Assembly: GCA_911728435.2 (NCBI GenBank)
Contig: OU452205.1
Span: forward strand, 17,738,260 to 17,802,259
Length of the DNA stretch: 64,000 nucleotides
Source of the DNA: Apoderus coryli
Lineage: Eukaryota; Arthropoda; Insecta; Coleoptera; Attelabidae
Direction of reading: 5' to 3'
The first letter of the stretch is position 1. Each line of letters begins with the position of its first letter. The notes beneath the pieces are model-generated. The model saw nothing but the letters and a program-made list of their open reading frames with translations. It was not told where the DNA came from and did no database searches. The position numbers and the translations under genes were made by a program. Positions 22,713 to 34,118 of this stretch are shown piece by piece.

Positions 22713-24154
22713 CACAGTATAATAAATAATACAGTATTCTGACTTTCACGTTTGCAAGCCGTCCCGCGCATATCGTCGCGCATGCCGCCATTATGGGTTA
22801 CAACGTCAAAATAATCGCATAGACGTAGATAGATACAGTTCACTACTGTGTTCAATATATAGTTCATTTTCGGCGTGTACGAGGTAAATAAATATTGTGT
22901 TTAAATCTAAATCTGTGTTTTGTGTTTTTGGTATAGTGTTCGTGAGAATTAAAAGGATTTTATTTTTATTAACGTGTCTTGGGATTCATACAATGAATAA
23001 TCACGGAGGACATGTGTGTGATGCGCTTCCCCAAAGATCCTGTTAGGTGAGTAATAAGTAAAAATTAAGATAAATACTAAATAATTTTACGTTTATAACA
23101 ACTATTTGTATAACCATAAAATTTATATTACGAAATGACAGTATCTAATATGTTTTTAAACTAAATACAAGTGAAACATAAACACAAGTTGTCGCGTGGC
23201 TAGTTGTTATTTTATTGACAATATCATTATAAAGTTTCAAGAAGTCTTTGTCAAAATTTGCCTTTAAAGTTGCTGTTGTTGTAATTTGTGAATTAAACTA
23301 CCCGTTTAACTCACTACAACGATATTCATAATAAACCACGAAAATTGAAATAAACGCGATTTATTAATAAAGAAAAATAACAAACTAAATACAAAACTGA
23401 AACGATTTTAACTGACCAATATAATATAGAAATTGAAAACTAATCAAAAATCTGACAATCTTAATTCTTTTTTGGCAATAAGAACTTTTTCCAATAGTTA
23501 CCATGAGCAACTGATACGTACGAACTTTTACTCATTTTCGTTGAAGATTACAGTGAATAAGGGCTATCACGTTTTATATTAGTTAAAAATAGCCACTCTA
23601 ATTGACTTAAAAAATATTAAATATTAAATAAAGCGTTTACTATAACTTAACAAAATAAAAAAAATATTGTTATATTAAAAAAAACAATAACCCATGGAGA
23701 CTTCAGCTTTTCGATTTATCGGCCATTACAGAAAAAAATTAGATATATCAATTCAACAAACAAAATAAAAGTTAAATTTAGGTTAAGTTAGGAAGCACTG
23801 CTTCAACTTTTGTAAAAATGTCTTTTTTTTACTAATAAAATCTTTATTATTGTTGTGTTTATTATTATTGTTATTAAAAATCACCCAATCATGTCAACAT
23901 TTAACTGATAACACCACTCAAGGTTGTTTTCAATCACTATGACACACCACAAATATTTCTGAAATTGACAGCGATATTATTATGTACTTAAATATTTTTA
24001 CAAAAATAAAAATACAGTACTGTGGTTAGAAACCAAAAACTATAATTATTCTTAGTCAGGACCTGACTTGTAACCCAAAATGGCGGCATCTTACGTCACA
24101 GTTTTTTTCAAAGTGCGAACGTGGAGTCGGAATGCTGTACTTATTAATGCTGTG
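22713..24154 (+). mobile_element. P-superfamily-like DNA element, copy B (1442 bp)
   Basis: Same ends as copy A (CACAGTATAATAAATAATAC and GTACTTATTAATGCTGTG) but a different 7-bp duplication (ACATAAA), so it transposed independently. It is nearly identical to copy A over its first roughly 620 bp and last roughly 640 bp. The middle (about 23325-23512) is unrelated to the copy A middle. The THAP exon is damaged. Confidence 0.85.
22993..23046 (+). pseudogene. THAP exon of copy B, internal deletion
   Basis: The ATG and MNNHGGHVC are kept, then about 47 bases present in copy A are missing. This removes the second zinc-binding Cys and shifts the frame before the PKDPVR end and donor site. Confidence 0.75.
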
Positions 24155-24161
24155 ACATAAA
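24155..24161. repeat. Target-site duplication, right (7 bp)
   Basis: ACATAAA, second copy. Confidence 0.85.
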
Positions 24162-24874
24162 TAGATCTAACTGAAACCTATAAATTTCGTACAAGGAATC
24201 CATTAGCACGATTTGCCGATCATTAGCTTGTGTCAAAACCGTTTATAATATGTCCTCTTAATTTATTAGCAATAGTCATTATAATATTGTGCTCAACAAA
24301 ATTTAATTTAGATTAAAAACATCAATGTTCATATCCCTATATAGGGATTAACAATATCACAGCGATATAGATTTTATAATAGACCAAAAAAACCTTGTAA
24401 AGTAAGTTTCTACATCTAATAATTATGTAAAATTTATTTATTCTAATTGTGTTGAAGTTTATATAAATATTATAAAATAATTTTATATATAAAATAAACG
24501 TAAATTTGATTATTTATTTTAGTGTCTAAAATATATTTGAAATGCAAACGCTTTTTTACCCACTATTTTGTTTACGTAAAATAATGACGGTAAACTCAAC
24601 GTAAACTAAAATTACTGGAATATATCGACAAGGGAGTCCAAGTTAAACACAATATAACTTAATTTTGTAATTCTCAGTCAATAAGGCCTATATAATATTC
24701 CATTCAACATTTTCATTTATAACGCAGCAAGCCAATTTAGTGGTGATATTAAAATTTGTAATCATGTACCTAGTTAGCTTTCATTTGCGCCCAATTGAAA
24801 ATATTTTTTATATAGAGAATGTCTCAGGCAAAACACTAGCGACCGAATATTCGAAAAATTTTAGATATACTTAA
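24162..24874. other. AT-rich intron sequence
   Basis: No ORF, repeat or element end that I can support. Confidence 0.5.
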
Positions 24875-26103
24875 CCCTACAGAACTAACATACATTTTAG
24901 AACATTAGTACAAACATCGGTCTGTGGGACGGACTTCTAACATCACTAATTTTAAATAGTTTTGCTTTTATTTAAAAACAAAACAAAATCATTGTTCATA
25001 AACAAACGTGTTTTAAAACAATATAGCATTTTACTAAAACCAAGTAAGTAGCTAATAAAAATTTGATGAAAGCAAAACGCGAAATATTGTTCATAAACAC
25101 ACTAAATTTAAAATACCTAATACCATACAGCATATTTATTTACGATGCTAATACCTATAACATTATAATATCTACAACTAAGTAATAAACTTCAATCTTT
25201 TTGTGAGTTGTCGGTACCATGTCCAAAACAATCACTGCAAGTGGGAATAACATGTTCTAAACACAAAAATTTTCCACATTGCTTACACGAGTACTTCGTT
25301 TTACGATTTTTCTTTGGGCCACATCTGCCAAAAGTTTTATTTTGATGTGGTTTAATATTTTCGGGATCCGTTTGAGAAATTTCTAGAATCCTCATTCGGG
25401 ATAAACGGGGTACTTGCAGAACTGTTGCACGCCTTTTACTAACGATGAAAACATGACCAAATATCTTTAATACTTGACGCATTTGGTGCTGCTCCTTTTA
25501 CGCCTGGCAAGTGAATAACAATATTTTTGACCCGAATTTTAACTTTCTGATTGTGATGTTTGTCCATTCCGTCAGTTTGTCTTTACCAACAAAGATTAGA
25601 TCCAGTAGCCTTGCCTTTTTATTAGAATTATCCGATCGTTGGTTAGAGTGTAATGTGCTTTTAACCACTGGTTCTAATTCTTGTACTGAATTTTGATCGC
25701 GTTCTTCCACATGGTCTTCTTCATAGAAATCTTCTGGGTCATCTGGAACATCTTGATCATCATCTAGTTGCTTCCATAAACTCCGCAGGCGCTATCGTTT
25801 TTTTTCGTAACATAAATAATAAAATGAATAATTTTATAGTCAAATATACATAAAATAATAAAAGAAATATTATCTTTTCTTATATTTTAAACAAAAATAC
25901 CAATACTAACATCGGTCTGACAAACCGAGCGACGTATAAATATCTTATAAATTACTCACAAACACTTTACAGTTCAAAAACAGCTCAATAACTAAATAAA
26001 ATTAGGATACTCAGCTGCTTGGCAACATGTACGGGCGGTGCGTTGGTACAAAGGGTAAGTAGCGGTGAGTCGGTCTGTCAGACGGCATGTTAGTACTGAA
26101 GGG
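24875..26103 (-). mobile_element. piggyBac-type deletion derivative (about 1.2 kb)
   Basis: The left end follows TTAA (24871-24874): CCCTACAGAACTAACATAC. The right end, inverted, is CCCTTCAGTACTAACATGC; the right TTAA has decayed to TTTC. Subterminal repeats CGGTCTGTGGGACGG and CGGTCTGTCAGACGG lie inside the two ends. It encodes only the two ends of a piggyBac transposase on the minus strand. Confidence 0.82.
25189..25800 (-). pseudogene. piggyBac transposase with the catalytic core deleted
   Basis: N-terminal acidic part (LWKQLDDDQDVPDDPEDFYE, EEDHVEERDQNS) and the pre-catalytic region (GKDKLTEWTNITIRK; then, after a frameshift, HLPGVKGAAPNASSIKDIW). The sequence then jumps directly to the C-terminus: FGRCGPKKNRKTKYSCKQCG, KFLCLEHVIPTCSDCF, stop. 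The C-terminal Cys/His finger (CxxC..C..H..C..C) is complete. The whole DDD catalytic domain is missing. This is a typical internally deleted copy, mobile only in trans if at all. Confidence 0.82.
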
Positions 26104-26309
26104 TTTCTAAACCTTCCCAGATATCCAACATATTTTAGAATTTATGAAAAACTGTATTTCAAAAACTTCAGTTGAACTTCAGGATATTCTATTGAAATTA
26201 ATTATTCAAATGCAATTAGTCAACTGTATATCAGAAAGGATTAAATTGAAAATATACTATAGACATACGAAGCTACGCTACGCTACATACGAAGCTATCT
26301 ATAATTGCT

Positions 26310-26760
26310 TATTTCAAAAGGAACACCTTATATATTATTATATTTTCGGATTCCCCATCAATTTTGGAGTATTTTATTTTAACACTTCCCTATAACTATT
26401 TTCAACTGTTTTTGAATAAATAACTTATTTTGAATTTTTTTACTCCAAACAGGTCTCCGGAAAATATGGAAGATAGTTGAATAAAATCTTAAGAATATCA
26501 ACTTTCTTGAGAGGTTGACGCACTCGGTTACAGGGTGGTCGCAAATTACTGTAGTATGCTCTACTACTAAACATAGGCAAAAGTCAATTTTATCAAATGT
26601 ATATTCTTGTATATTATCAAATATTTTGAAATAAAATCAAATTTGCTTTCAAATTAAATATCATGTTCCTATACCTCTACTGTAAGGTTTCTGAAATAAC
26701 AAGTTTGTATAAAAATTTGATTATTTTGCTATATTTTAATTAGGTAGCCATAAATTTGTC
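26310..26760 (-). repeat. Dispersed repeat, inverted copy
   Basis: Reverse-complement match to 38600-39060. Shared patches: CCCCAT.AATTTTGGAGTATTT, AAGAATATCAACT.TCTTGAGA, TTACAGGGT.GTCGCAAATTACTGTA and TATCATGTTCCTATACCT. It stops two bases before the TTAA of the piggyBac-like nest. Confidence 0.65.
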
Positions 26761-26869
26761 ATTAACACGTTCACTGTCGCATATTGGCGACATGCGCGTC
26801 TTTAATACGATGCTGGTGTCGCCAATAAGCGCCATATGTACATATTGCTAGGAATTAAGGAATTGTTAG

Positions 26870-26871
26870 TA
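26870..26871. repeat. TA target duplication of the pogo element, left
   Basis: TA immediately before GGGGAAAGGAGGGTAAG; the partner TA is at 35758-35759. Confidence 0.85.
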
Positions 26872-27345
26872 GGGGAAAGGAGGGTAAGTTGGCGAAGTAG
26901 GTAAGATAACGAATTGGCTAAAACAAAACAAATACAACGTTTTATACAAAGCCGAACCTATCGAATCAGCTGTCCTGACACGGACGTCCCACAGATTTGG
27001 TTTGCCGCCGAAACCATATCATCAGTCTTGCTACAAATAGCATAGAGTGTAACACGTGACTCACGTTATAATTTTAGTGAACGCAAAAATAACGTCAAGG
27101 GGTGGTTTCATAAGTCTTATTATTTAATTTTTCATTGCAAGGTAAGTATGCATGCTTAAGTTGTACTGCAGACAACGAATTAACAAAATAGTTTATTTAT
27201 TTTTGTTATCACCAACGGTTTTCTTTAAAATAGCAGGGGAGGGTAAGATGACGAAAAACAAAGTAGACAAGATGACGAATTCGTCAACTTACCTACACCC
27301 ATTTATTTTATATTTATTAAAGTGTGTGCAGTTTTTAGCATAAAA

Positions 27346-27516
27346 ATGGGCAGAATATATGTACGCAAAACAACGAGACAATCTTGGAGTATAGAAGATA
27401 TGAATAGGGCATTTAGTGATGTCAGAGATAATCATATAAGTGTAAATTCGACAGCGAAAAAGTATAACATACCGGAACCAACTTTACGAAGGTATTTACG
27501 GAAGTATCCCGATGAG
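27346..27516 (+). CDS. pogo-type transposase, exon 1 (psq helix-turn-helix)
   Basis: Fifty-seven codons from ATG: MGRIYVRKTTRQSWSIEDMN, RAFSDVRDNHISVNSTAKKY, NIPEPTLRRYLRKY. This is a pipsqueak-type HTH with the STAKKYNIPEPTLRRYL recognition helix. The exon ends GATGAG before a 66-base intron (GTATCTT to TTTTTAG, 27517-27582), giving in-frame PDE-VFPSNAG. Confidence 0.88.
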
Positions 27517-27582
27517 GTATCTTAACATAACTAACTATACTATTTTATTCCAAACTATTCTATGCTACTGGTTTATTTTTAG

Positions 27583-28659
27583 GTTTTCCCTTCGAACGCA
27601 GGACGTTTTAAAAATACATTTTCTGAAGAACAACTTCAAGATATGCGTCAGTATATTATTGATATTGATGAACGTGCATTTGGTCTAACCAAAGAACAGT
27701 TTAGTAAAATAATTTTTGACTACGCAGAGACACGTCAAATTCCCAATAGATTTAACAAAACCAAAAAGAAAGCAGGTCGTTACTTTGTTGAGTGGTTTAT
27801 GAAAAAATACAAGTTATCACTAAGAACGCCTGAGTCAACGTCCATTGCAAGGCTTATGGCTTTTAATGAGCAAAATATTTCTAAGTTTTTTAATGCACTA
27901 AAACACATTAAGGAAAAGTACAATTTTGCTTCAAACCAAATTTATAACCTCGATGAAACTGGCGTTTCTACCGTTGCCACGAAAAATCCTAAAGTGATAA
28001 CACCAAGGGGAAAACGTCGAGTTATAAAAGTATCATCGGCCGAAAGAGGGACAAATGTAACAGCCGTCTGTTGCATGAATGCAAATGGGAATTTTATACC
28101 ACCATTTTTAATTTTCCCAAGAGTGAGAATGCAACCAGCATATATAGCTAACACACCTCCCGGATTTGTTGGCGTAGCACATGAAACGGGTTGGATGAAT
28201 TCAGAAAATTTTGTAAAATATCTACACCACTTCATCCAGCATGCAACACCAAGCGAAAACAATAGAATACTATTGTTAATGGATAATCACGCTAGCTACG
28301 TAACCTTAGAAGCTATTAACTTGTGTCGGGAAAATTTTATTTCTGTTATTGGATTTCCACCCCACACAAGTCACCGAATGCAGCCGCTGGATGTGTCACT
28401 GTACGGGCCTTTAAAAACTGCATACAGCAGAGCCTGTGATGACTTTTTAACAAATAATCCCGGTAAAGCTATAACTTTACATGATATAGCCTCTATTTTT
28501 GGAAAAGCATATTTGAAAGTTGCAACGGTTGCGAACGCCATAAGTGGTTTTAGAGCAACTGGTATAGAACCATTTGACTCTCAAATATTCACCGAACTTG
28601 ATTTCGAAACTTCAAAAACAACAGAACGAGAATTAACTCCAACACTAATAGAAGATGTT
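27583..28659 (+). CDS. pogo-type transposase, exon 2 first part (CENPB-like HTH and DDE_1)
   Basis: Follows exon 1 in frame. The CENPB-type second HTH (EEQLQDMRQYIIDIDERAFG) comes first, then WFMKKYKLSLRTPE. The DDE_1 catalytic core has NLDETGVSTV (first Asp), ILLLMDNHASYV (second Asp) and GFPPHTSHRMQPLDVSLYGP (third Asp). All three residues are intact with no stop. The reading frame is cut at 28659 by the BEL/Pao insertion (after the codons for EDV) and resumes in the same frame at 34743. The BEL insertion therefore hit an element whose catalytic core was still open. Confidence 0.92.
28655..28659. repeat. BEL/Pao target duplication, left (5 bp)
   Basis: ATGTT, repeated at 34738-34742. Confidence 0.9.
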
Positions 28660-28895
28660 TATTCGTGTAATATGTATAATTATAGTCGCTGGTTGGTTCT
28701 CTGTTTCAAAACTATTTATTTACAAACATTATAACAATACTTCAGGAATACATAACAATAATAACGAAGCAAAATAATACCGATGTTGTCTTGTCGTTGA
28801 AGCGACGCGAAGTGAAGTTGTGCTGCCTACGCGGGGTAGGTAGGAATCAAAATGCAGTTTCGTGCCGTGAACAGGGACGCACTCAGGACTGAACA
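28660..28895 (-). repeat. BEL/Pao 3' LTR
   Basis: Starts TATTCGTGTAATATG and ends CAGGACTGAACA in + orientation; same length and limits as the other LTR. Confidence 0.95.
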
Positions 28896-28907
28896 TGCCC
28901 CCGGCCT
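28896..28907 (-). promoter_or_regulatory. Candidate polypurine tract
   Basis: On the minus strand AAGGCCGGGGGCA abuts the 3' LTR, the place where plus-strand priming is expected. Not purely purine, so only a candidate. Confidence 0.5.
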
Positions 28908-28916
28908 TGGAAATCG

Positions 28917-31900
28917 CTACTTTCCAATAGGTAACGGACATAATCGTACCAGTGCCCTCGTGATGACACCATCAGACGTTTTCAAATGCGCCACTCTTGG
29001 AACACCATCAGAACCGCTGATGAGCTTTATGACTCGTGCCATTTTCCATCTTGATGGCGGCATATTATTGTCCTTTACCAACACTAACTGTTCGATTTGG
29101 AGAGTACCAAAACTCTTCTTCCAATGTTGCCGATTTTGAAGCTCGGTAACATACTCGTTGCTCCATCTACGCCAGAATTCTTCGTACAGCTTCTGAAGCT
29201 TTTGGTAGTTATTTAAGCGATTTGTCTGTGTGTTCGAAACTGGTAACTCCGGTACGTGTGAGGTAGGTCTTCCTATTAGGAAGTGTGCTGGGGTAAGAGG
29301 GGTTAGATCTGAAGGATCATTAGTTAAAGGAGAGAGAGGACGGGAATTTATTACTGATTCGATACGTATTAACAGTGTTTGAAAATCAAAATAAAATATA
29401 TGAGAATCTCCCATCGCGCGTTTCAAATGTTTTTTCAAGGTCTTTACACCTGCCTCCCATAATCCCCCAAAATGTGGAGAATTTACAGGTATAAAGTGCC
29501 ATTTTATACCGATATTTTCAGTATATTCTGAAAATTTTGATGAGTTTGACTGTAAGAAGGCAGCGAATTCTTGCATATCTTTATCTGCTTTGACGAAATA
29601 AGTGCCGTTATCAGAGAAAACTTCAATAGGCTTACCTCGTCGTGCGACAAACCGATTGAACGCTTGCAAGAAATCGTCCGTACTTAACGATGGAACGAGT
29701 TCTAAATGTATGGCTCGAGTGCTGAAGCAAACAAAAAGAGCAACCCAACCCTTTATTTTCCTACACCCCCGGCCTTGCCTATCATTCAACAGAAAAGGCC
29801 CGGCATAATCTATCCCCACGGCTGTAAAGGGTAAGGTTGGCTGCACCCGTGCCTTGGGCAAATCGCCCATAATGGGTTGAATACTGATACCACTGTATCT
29901 AGCGCATTTTACGCAATTTTTTACTATATTCCGACATAGGTTTCTACCTGAGGTAGGCCAAAATGATTCTCTAACATTTGCTAGCAATAATTGTGGACCA
30001 GCGTGAATGAGACTGATATGCTCCGATTGGCATATGAGAATGGTCAATCTATGTTTATGACATAGTAGAATTGGGTGTTTTTTAGAATAGGAGAAATCGG
30101 AATTTGAAAGTCTCCCGCCTACTCGCAAAATGCCATCGTGATCGAGGAATGGACGCAAACTTAATATCTTGCTGCGGTTATTTATCTCACGTTGTTCAGT
30201 GAGTCTAGATAACTCTTCTGGAAAGGATTCTCTCTGAGCGAATCTCACTAAATGTTTGAGACTATTTTGAAGCTCGTCCAATCTTAAATGCTTAGAGATT
30301 CTATCGTCTGACTTAAGACGAGAGTTGCTTAGGAATCTTAACACGTATGCGAATGACCGCTTCAGTTTGGTAAAGCTCGAAAATCTATCAAATTCGACAA
30401 TAGGAAATGAAGTTGTGGTTGCTAACGCACTATTTCGTTTTTCGGGTATCTCGGTAATAACCTCGTTTAGAATTGGCCAATGATGTGATTCTAACAACAA
30501 AAACGGAGGTCCATGGAACCACAATGAAGAAGTTGATAACTTTTTTGGGCTTAATCCCCGCGAAACGATGTCCGCTGGATTACACAGCGTAGGAACATGC
30601 TTCCATTCATTTAATCCAGTTAGCTTCTGCAACTCAGCAACTCTATTTGCGACGAATTGCTTCAGAGTGCTCGGAGATGTGCGTAACCAGGCTAGGACGA
30701 TCGTAGAGTCGGACCAGTAGTGGATTTCATTTACTTGCATATTGATTGAACTTAGAACTTTTGACATTAGCTGTGCCAGGACCAGAGCTGCGCATAACTC
30801 CAAACGTGGGATAGTCAATGATTTTAAGGGTGCGACTTTAGATTTTGCACAAAGGAGATTTGAATGAATTTCATGTTTCGCATTCTTTGAAACAACGTAA
30901 ATGCATGCACCATAGCTAGCCTCAGATGCATCAGCGAAGCCATGGAGTGCGACGAATATGGGATGTTCACATGTGACCCTTCTTGGTGTTGTCACGTCAT
31001 TTAAATGTTTAAGTTCATAATAGAACTGGAACCACTGTTTGACGATATGATCGGGCAAGACTTGATCCCATGTTAACTTTTCCGACCAAAGCTTCTGAAG
31101 AAGAACCTTGGCTAGAATGATGCAAGGGCTTAGAAGACCTAATGGATCGAATATGGATGAAATCTTGGACAGAAGAACCCGCTTTGTAATTTTATTCCGA
31201 GGTAGTTGTTCTGTAGAATCTACTTTATATTCTAGAACATCATTTTTGCATTGCCATAGCAAACCTAAAGTTTTAGATTCCTGAGCTTTATTTGCCGAGA
31301 ATTCAACTGTATTCGATTGATCGATATTCGAATCGCGTATTATATTTTTATCGTTCGATTTCCATTTTCTCAACTCAAAGCCGTAGCTGAGTAAGATTTG
31401 CGAGAGATGGTGACGAATGTATTCGGCTTCTTCGACACTGTCAACACTAGTTAACAGATCATCGACATACATGTCATTGCGTATGACGTTAGAAATAACT
31501 GGATGATCACGTTCGCATTGGTTTGCTATTTCAAATAAGCATCGAATTGCTAGAAAGGAAGCTGCGGTTGTACCGTAGGTTACGGTATTTAATTGAAATG
31601 TTTTTAATGGCTCATTTGGACTTCTTCTCCAAACTATTTTCTGAAGATTACGATGCTCGGGTGAAATTAGTACTTGGCGGTACATCATACGTACGTCGCT
31701 TGAAAGGACAATTTGCTTCATTCTGAAGCGTAGAATGATTGATAGCAAGTCCTGCTGAATAGTTGGACCTGTCATTTGTAGGTCATTTAATGACACTCCC
31801 GTTGAAGTTGCGGAGGACGCATTGAATACGACTCGTAATTTTGTCGTGGAGCTATTCTCCTTTAACACCCCGTGGTGTGGCATGAAGTATTCGACGCCAT

Positions 31901-34118
31901 TGTTATTTTGATCTGTAATATCTGTCATGTGCCCTAAAGACGCATATTCTGACAGAAAGTCGATATATAAACTTCTTAGCTTTTCGTTCACTAAGAGTTT
32001 GCGCTCTAATGAATAAAAACGCTTTATCGCTATGTCACGTGAATTACCAAGATGTTTAGGTGATCGTTTAAATGGGAACTTGACGATAAATCGACCCTTA
32101 TCGTCACGTATAGTGCTTTTGACGAAGTGTTCTTCGCACATTTCTTCTTCGCGTGAAAATAGTGGTTTTGAATCAACCTCTTCTATCTCCCAAAACTTTG
32201 TTAACTGTTCTTGCACCGTCAGATTGAGACTAACATTGCATTGCGAGGTTGGATGTGAAGGGATACCTAAAGCGCCTGCAACAATCCAACCCAGACGGGT
32301 ATTTTGCAACAACGCGTTGCCTTTTTTGAGATCTATCCGTCCGATTGTCAAGAGCTGCCAAAACGCGTCTGCTCCTATTAAGATATCAATCTTGTCTGGA
32401 AGATAGAACTCAGGATCTGCCAAACCTATGTTGACTGGAATATCTAACTGTGATGTTTCGATTGACGTATTGGGAACGTCTGATGTGATCTTATCCAAAA
32501 CAAAACAGGATAGATTGAACGAATAAGAGCCGTTAATTGACCGCAAATTAAGGTCGCATTTGTGATTCGCGTATGAAATGTTTTCGCTAATACCTGCAAT
32601 GGCTAGCTTTGTCTTGGATTTTTGTAACCTTAGCTTGTTACAGAGGTCGCTAGTAATGAAACTTGATTGTGAGCCACAATCTAATAAAGCTCGAGCTTTA
32701 ATGAAATGTGTGTCTGTGGGCTTGGCCCGGACCTGCAGCTTTGCCGTAGATAAAACTGCGTGCTGTGAAGTTGAGACGCTACAACTCACGGTATCGATAT
32801 TTGAAGGCTCAACTTGCTCATTTGTTTTGGAAAGAGTCTTATCGTTTGCCTCGTGCAGAATGGTATTATGTTTATTGCCGCATACTTTGCAACCTGACCA
32901 AGTACACTCATTTGCAGTGTGATTGGGCTGTAAGCAATTCAAGCAAAGGCGAAATGATTTTACTTTGCTTATACGGTTTTTAGATGATAGTTTCAGAAAC
33001 TCTGCGCAGTAAAAAAGACGATGTTCCTTTTTACAGTTGGGACAGATAGGCTTAGGCTTGGGCTTGTAAGTATTCTCGGACACAGTAACAAGACCTCGTG
33101 AATGATGTGATGATTTATTGTTAAGCTTTCGCGTTTCTGCTTTTACTGCAAATTTACGACTGTCTTTTGCGATATTTTCGAACTTCAGCTCTAAAGTTTC
33201 CTGAACGGTAGCTCTATTCTTTAAGAACTGTCGAAATTCCGCGAGATCAATGTTTTTACGATTTGCTCGAACTCGCTCCCACTCGCGAGAGGTAGTTTCA
33301 TCGAGCTTCCCTGCAATAATATAAATGATGATAGTGTCCCATGACTCGGTGGGTTCACCCAACTTTTTAAGCATTTGTAGGTGCTTAAAGAGTTTCTCAT
33401 ATAAATCCCGTATTTTACATGAAGATGGTTCACCTAACGGTTCCAATTCAAATATGGCGCGTAAATGATTCTGTATTAAAACATATTCGTTATTGTATCT
33501 GTCACAAAGCGCGGTCCACGCTCTATCATAATTTTCAGGCTCGAAGTCATATTCTTCGACAACCTGAAGAGCACACCCACTCAAAGAAACAAGTAAATAA
33601 TGGAATTTTTTTGTATTGCTAATGCTTTCATTATTGTGAATCATGGATTCGAAAATTGTTCTGAACTTAATCCATTTATCATAAGCCCCTTCGAATTTAG
33701 GTACATTTAATTCAGGTAAATTAATATCACTTGAATTTGAATGTGTAGCTTGAGACTGACCTGCACTTTGATTGACTGAGACGTTATCGTCCGCTTTTAT
33801 TTGAAATGACTCAAGCAATGATTTAGCTTTGGCTAATACTGTATAAAATCTGTTTTCAAATTCCTCTCGATCTTCAAAGTGAAGTTCAGGGTCCTCGGCT
33901 GTGCATTCAATTTCATTTTGAATATTATCAAAACTGGCGAAGATGTTTTCTGCATTAATAATGCGTTGTTCCAGCTCAATAGTTTTTGTTCTGGTTACTG
34001 TTTCTTTGGGTAAGCTTGCAAAATTTGAAATGTACTTGTCAAAATTGGTAAGTTTGACTTTGATAGAAGCACGTTTCTTCGTCAATAATTTGACTGCCTC
34101 GTTAGAGTCTGTCATCAT
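28917..34118 (-). CDS. BEL/Pao gag-pol polyprotein, intact (1733 aa)
   Basis: A single open frame. In order: a DUF1759 gag-like region (about 130-300); zinc-knuckle region (about 359-424, with C392/C395/H400/C405 and C410/C413); aspartic protease with LLDCGSQSSF (Asp480); reverse transcriptase with LSSDVRMMYRQV (Asp808) and MYVDDLL (Asp885-886); RNase H with FADASEASYG (Asp1063), RLELCAA (Glu1107), YWSDST (Asp1137) and NPADIVSRG; integrase with H1367/H1372/C1402/C1405, then GIDYAG (Asp1437), FSDNGTYF (Asp1503) and GGLWEAGVK (Glu1555); and a DUF5641 tail. Every catalytic residue I checked is present, so it may be functional. No envelope frame follows. Confidence 0.97.
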   Translation of the reverse strand: MMTDSNEAVKLLTKKRASIKVKLTNFDKYISNFASLPKETVTRTKTIELEQRIINAENIFASFDNIQNEIECTAEDPELHFEDREEFENRFYTVLAKAKSLLESFQIKADDNVSVNQSAGQSQATHSNSSDINLPELNVPKFEGAYDKWIKFRTIFESMIHNNESISNTKKFHYLLVSLSGCALQVVEEYDFEPENYDRAWTALCDRYNNEYVLIQNHLRAIFELEPLGEPSSCKIRDLYEKLFKHLQMLKKLGEPTESWDTIIIYIIAGKLDETTSREWERVRANRKNIDLAEFRQFLKNRATVQETLELKFENIAKDSRKFAVKAETRKLNNKSSHHSRGLVTVSENTYKPKPKPICPNCKKEHRLFYCAEFLKLSSKNRISKVKSFRLCLNCLQPNHTANECTWSGCKVCGNKHNTILHEANDKTLSKTNEQVEPSNIDTVSCSVSTSQHAVLSTAKLQVRAKPTDTHFIKARALLDCGSQSSFITSDLCNKLRLQKSKTKLAIAGISENISYANHKCDLNLRSINGSYSFNLSCFVLDKITSDVPNTSIETSQLDIPVNIGLADPEFYLPDKIDILIGADAFWQLLTIGRIDLKKGNALLQNTRLGWIVAGALGIPSHPTSQCNVSLNLTVQEQLTKFWEIEEVDSKPLFSREEEMCEEHFVKSTIRDDKGRFIVKFPFKRSPKHLGNSRDIAIKRFYSLERKLLVNEKLRSLYIDFLSEYASLGHMTDITDQNNNGVEYFMPHHGVLKENSSTTKLRVVFNASSATSTGVSLNDLQMTGPTIQQDLLSIILRFRMKQIVLSSDVRMMYRQVLISPEHRNLQKIVWRRSPNEPLKTFQLNTVTYGTTAASFLAIRCLFEIANQCERDHPVISNVIRNDMYVDDLLTSVDSVEEAEYIRHHLSQILLSYGFELRKWKSNDKNIIRDSNIDQSNTVEFSANKAQESKTLGLLWQCKNDVLEYKVDSTEQLPRNKITKRVLLSKISSIFDPLGLLSPCIILAKVLLQKLWSEKLTWDQVLPDHIVKQWFQFYYELKHLNDVTTPRRVTCEHPIFVALHGFADASEASYGACIYVVSKNAKHEIHSNLLCAKSKVAPLKSLTIPRLELCAALVLAQLMSKVLSSINMQVNEIHYWSDSTIVLAWLRTSPSTLKQFVANRVAELQKLTGLNEWKHVPTLCNPADIVSRGLSPKKLSTSSLWFHGPPFLLLESHHWPILNEVITEIPEKRNSALATTTSFPIVEFDRFSSFTKLKRSFAYVLRFLSNSRLKSDDRISKHLRLDELQNSLKHLVRFAQRESFPEELSRLTEQREINNRSKILSLRPFLDHDGILRVGGRLSNSDFSYSKKHPILLCHKHRLTILICQSEHISLIHAGPQLLLANVRESFWPTSGRNLCRNIVKNCVKCARYSGISIQPIMGDLPKARVQPTLPFTAVGIDYAGPFLLNDRQGRGCRKIKGWVALFVCFSTRAIHLELVPSLSTDDFLQAFNRFVARRGKPIEVFSDNGTYFVKADKDMQEFAAFLQSNSSKFSEYTENIGIKWHFIPVNSPHFGGLWEAGVKTLKKHLKRAMGDSHIFYFDFQTLLIRIESVINSRPLSPLTNDPSDLTPLTPAHFLIGRPTSHVPELPVSNTQTNRLNNYQKLQKLYEEFWRRWSNEYVTELQNRQHWKKSFGTLQIEQLVLVKDNNMPPSRWKMARVIKLISGSDGVPRVAHLKTSDGVITRALVRLCPLPIGK

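Noticed and set aside
16812..22867. Pair of similar minus-strand ORFs (16812-17000 and 22628-22867)
   Set aside because: Their similarity is explained by the duplicated P-like element; the frames lie over its leader and THAP exon region on the wrong strand.
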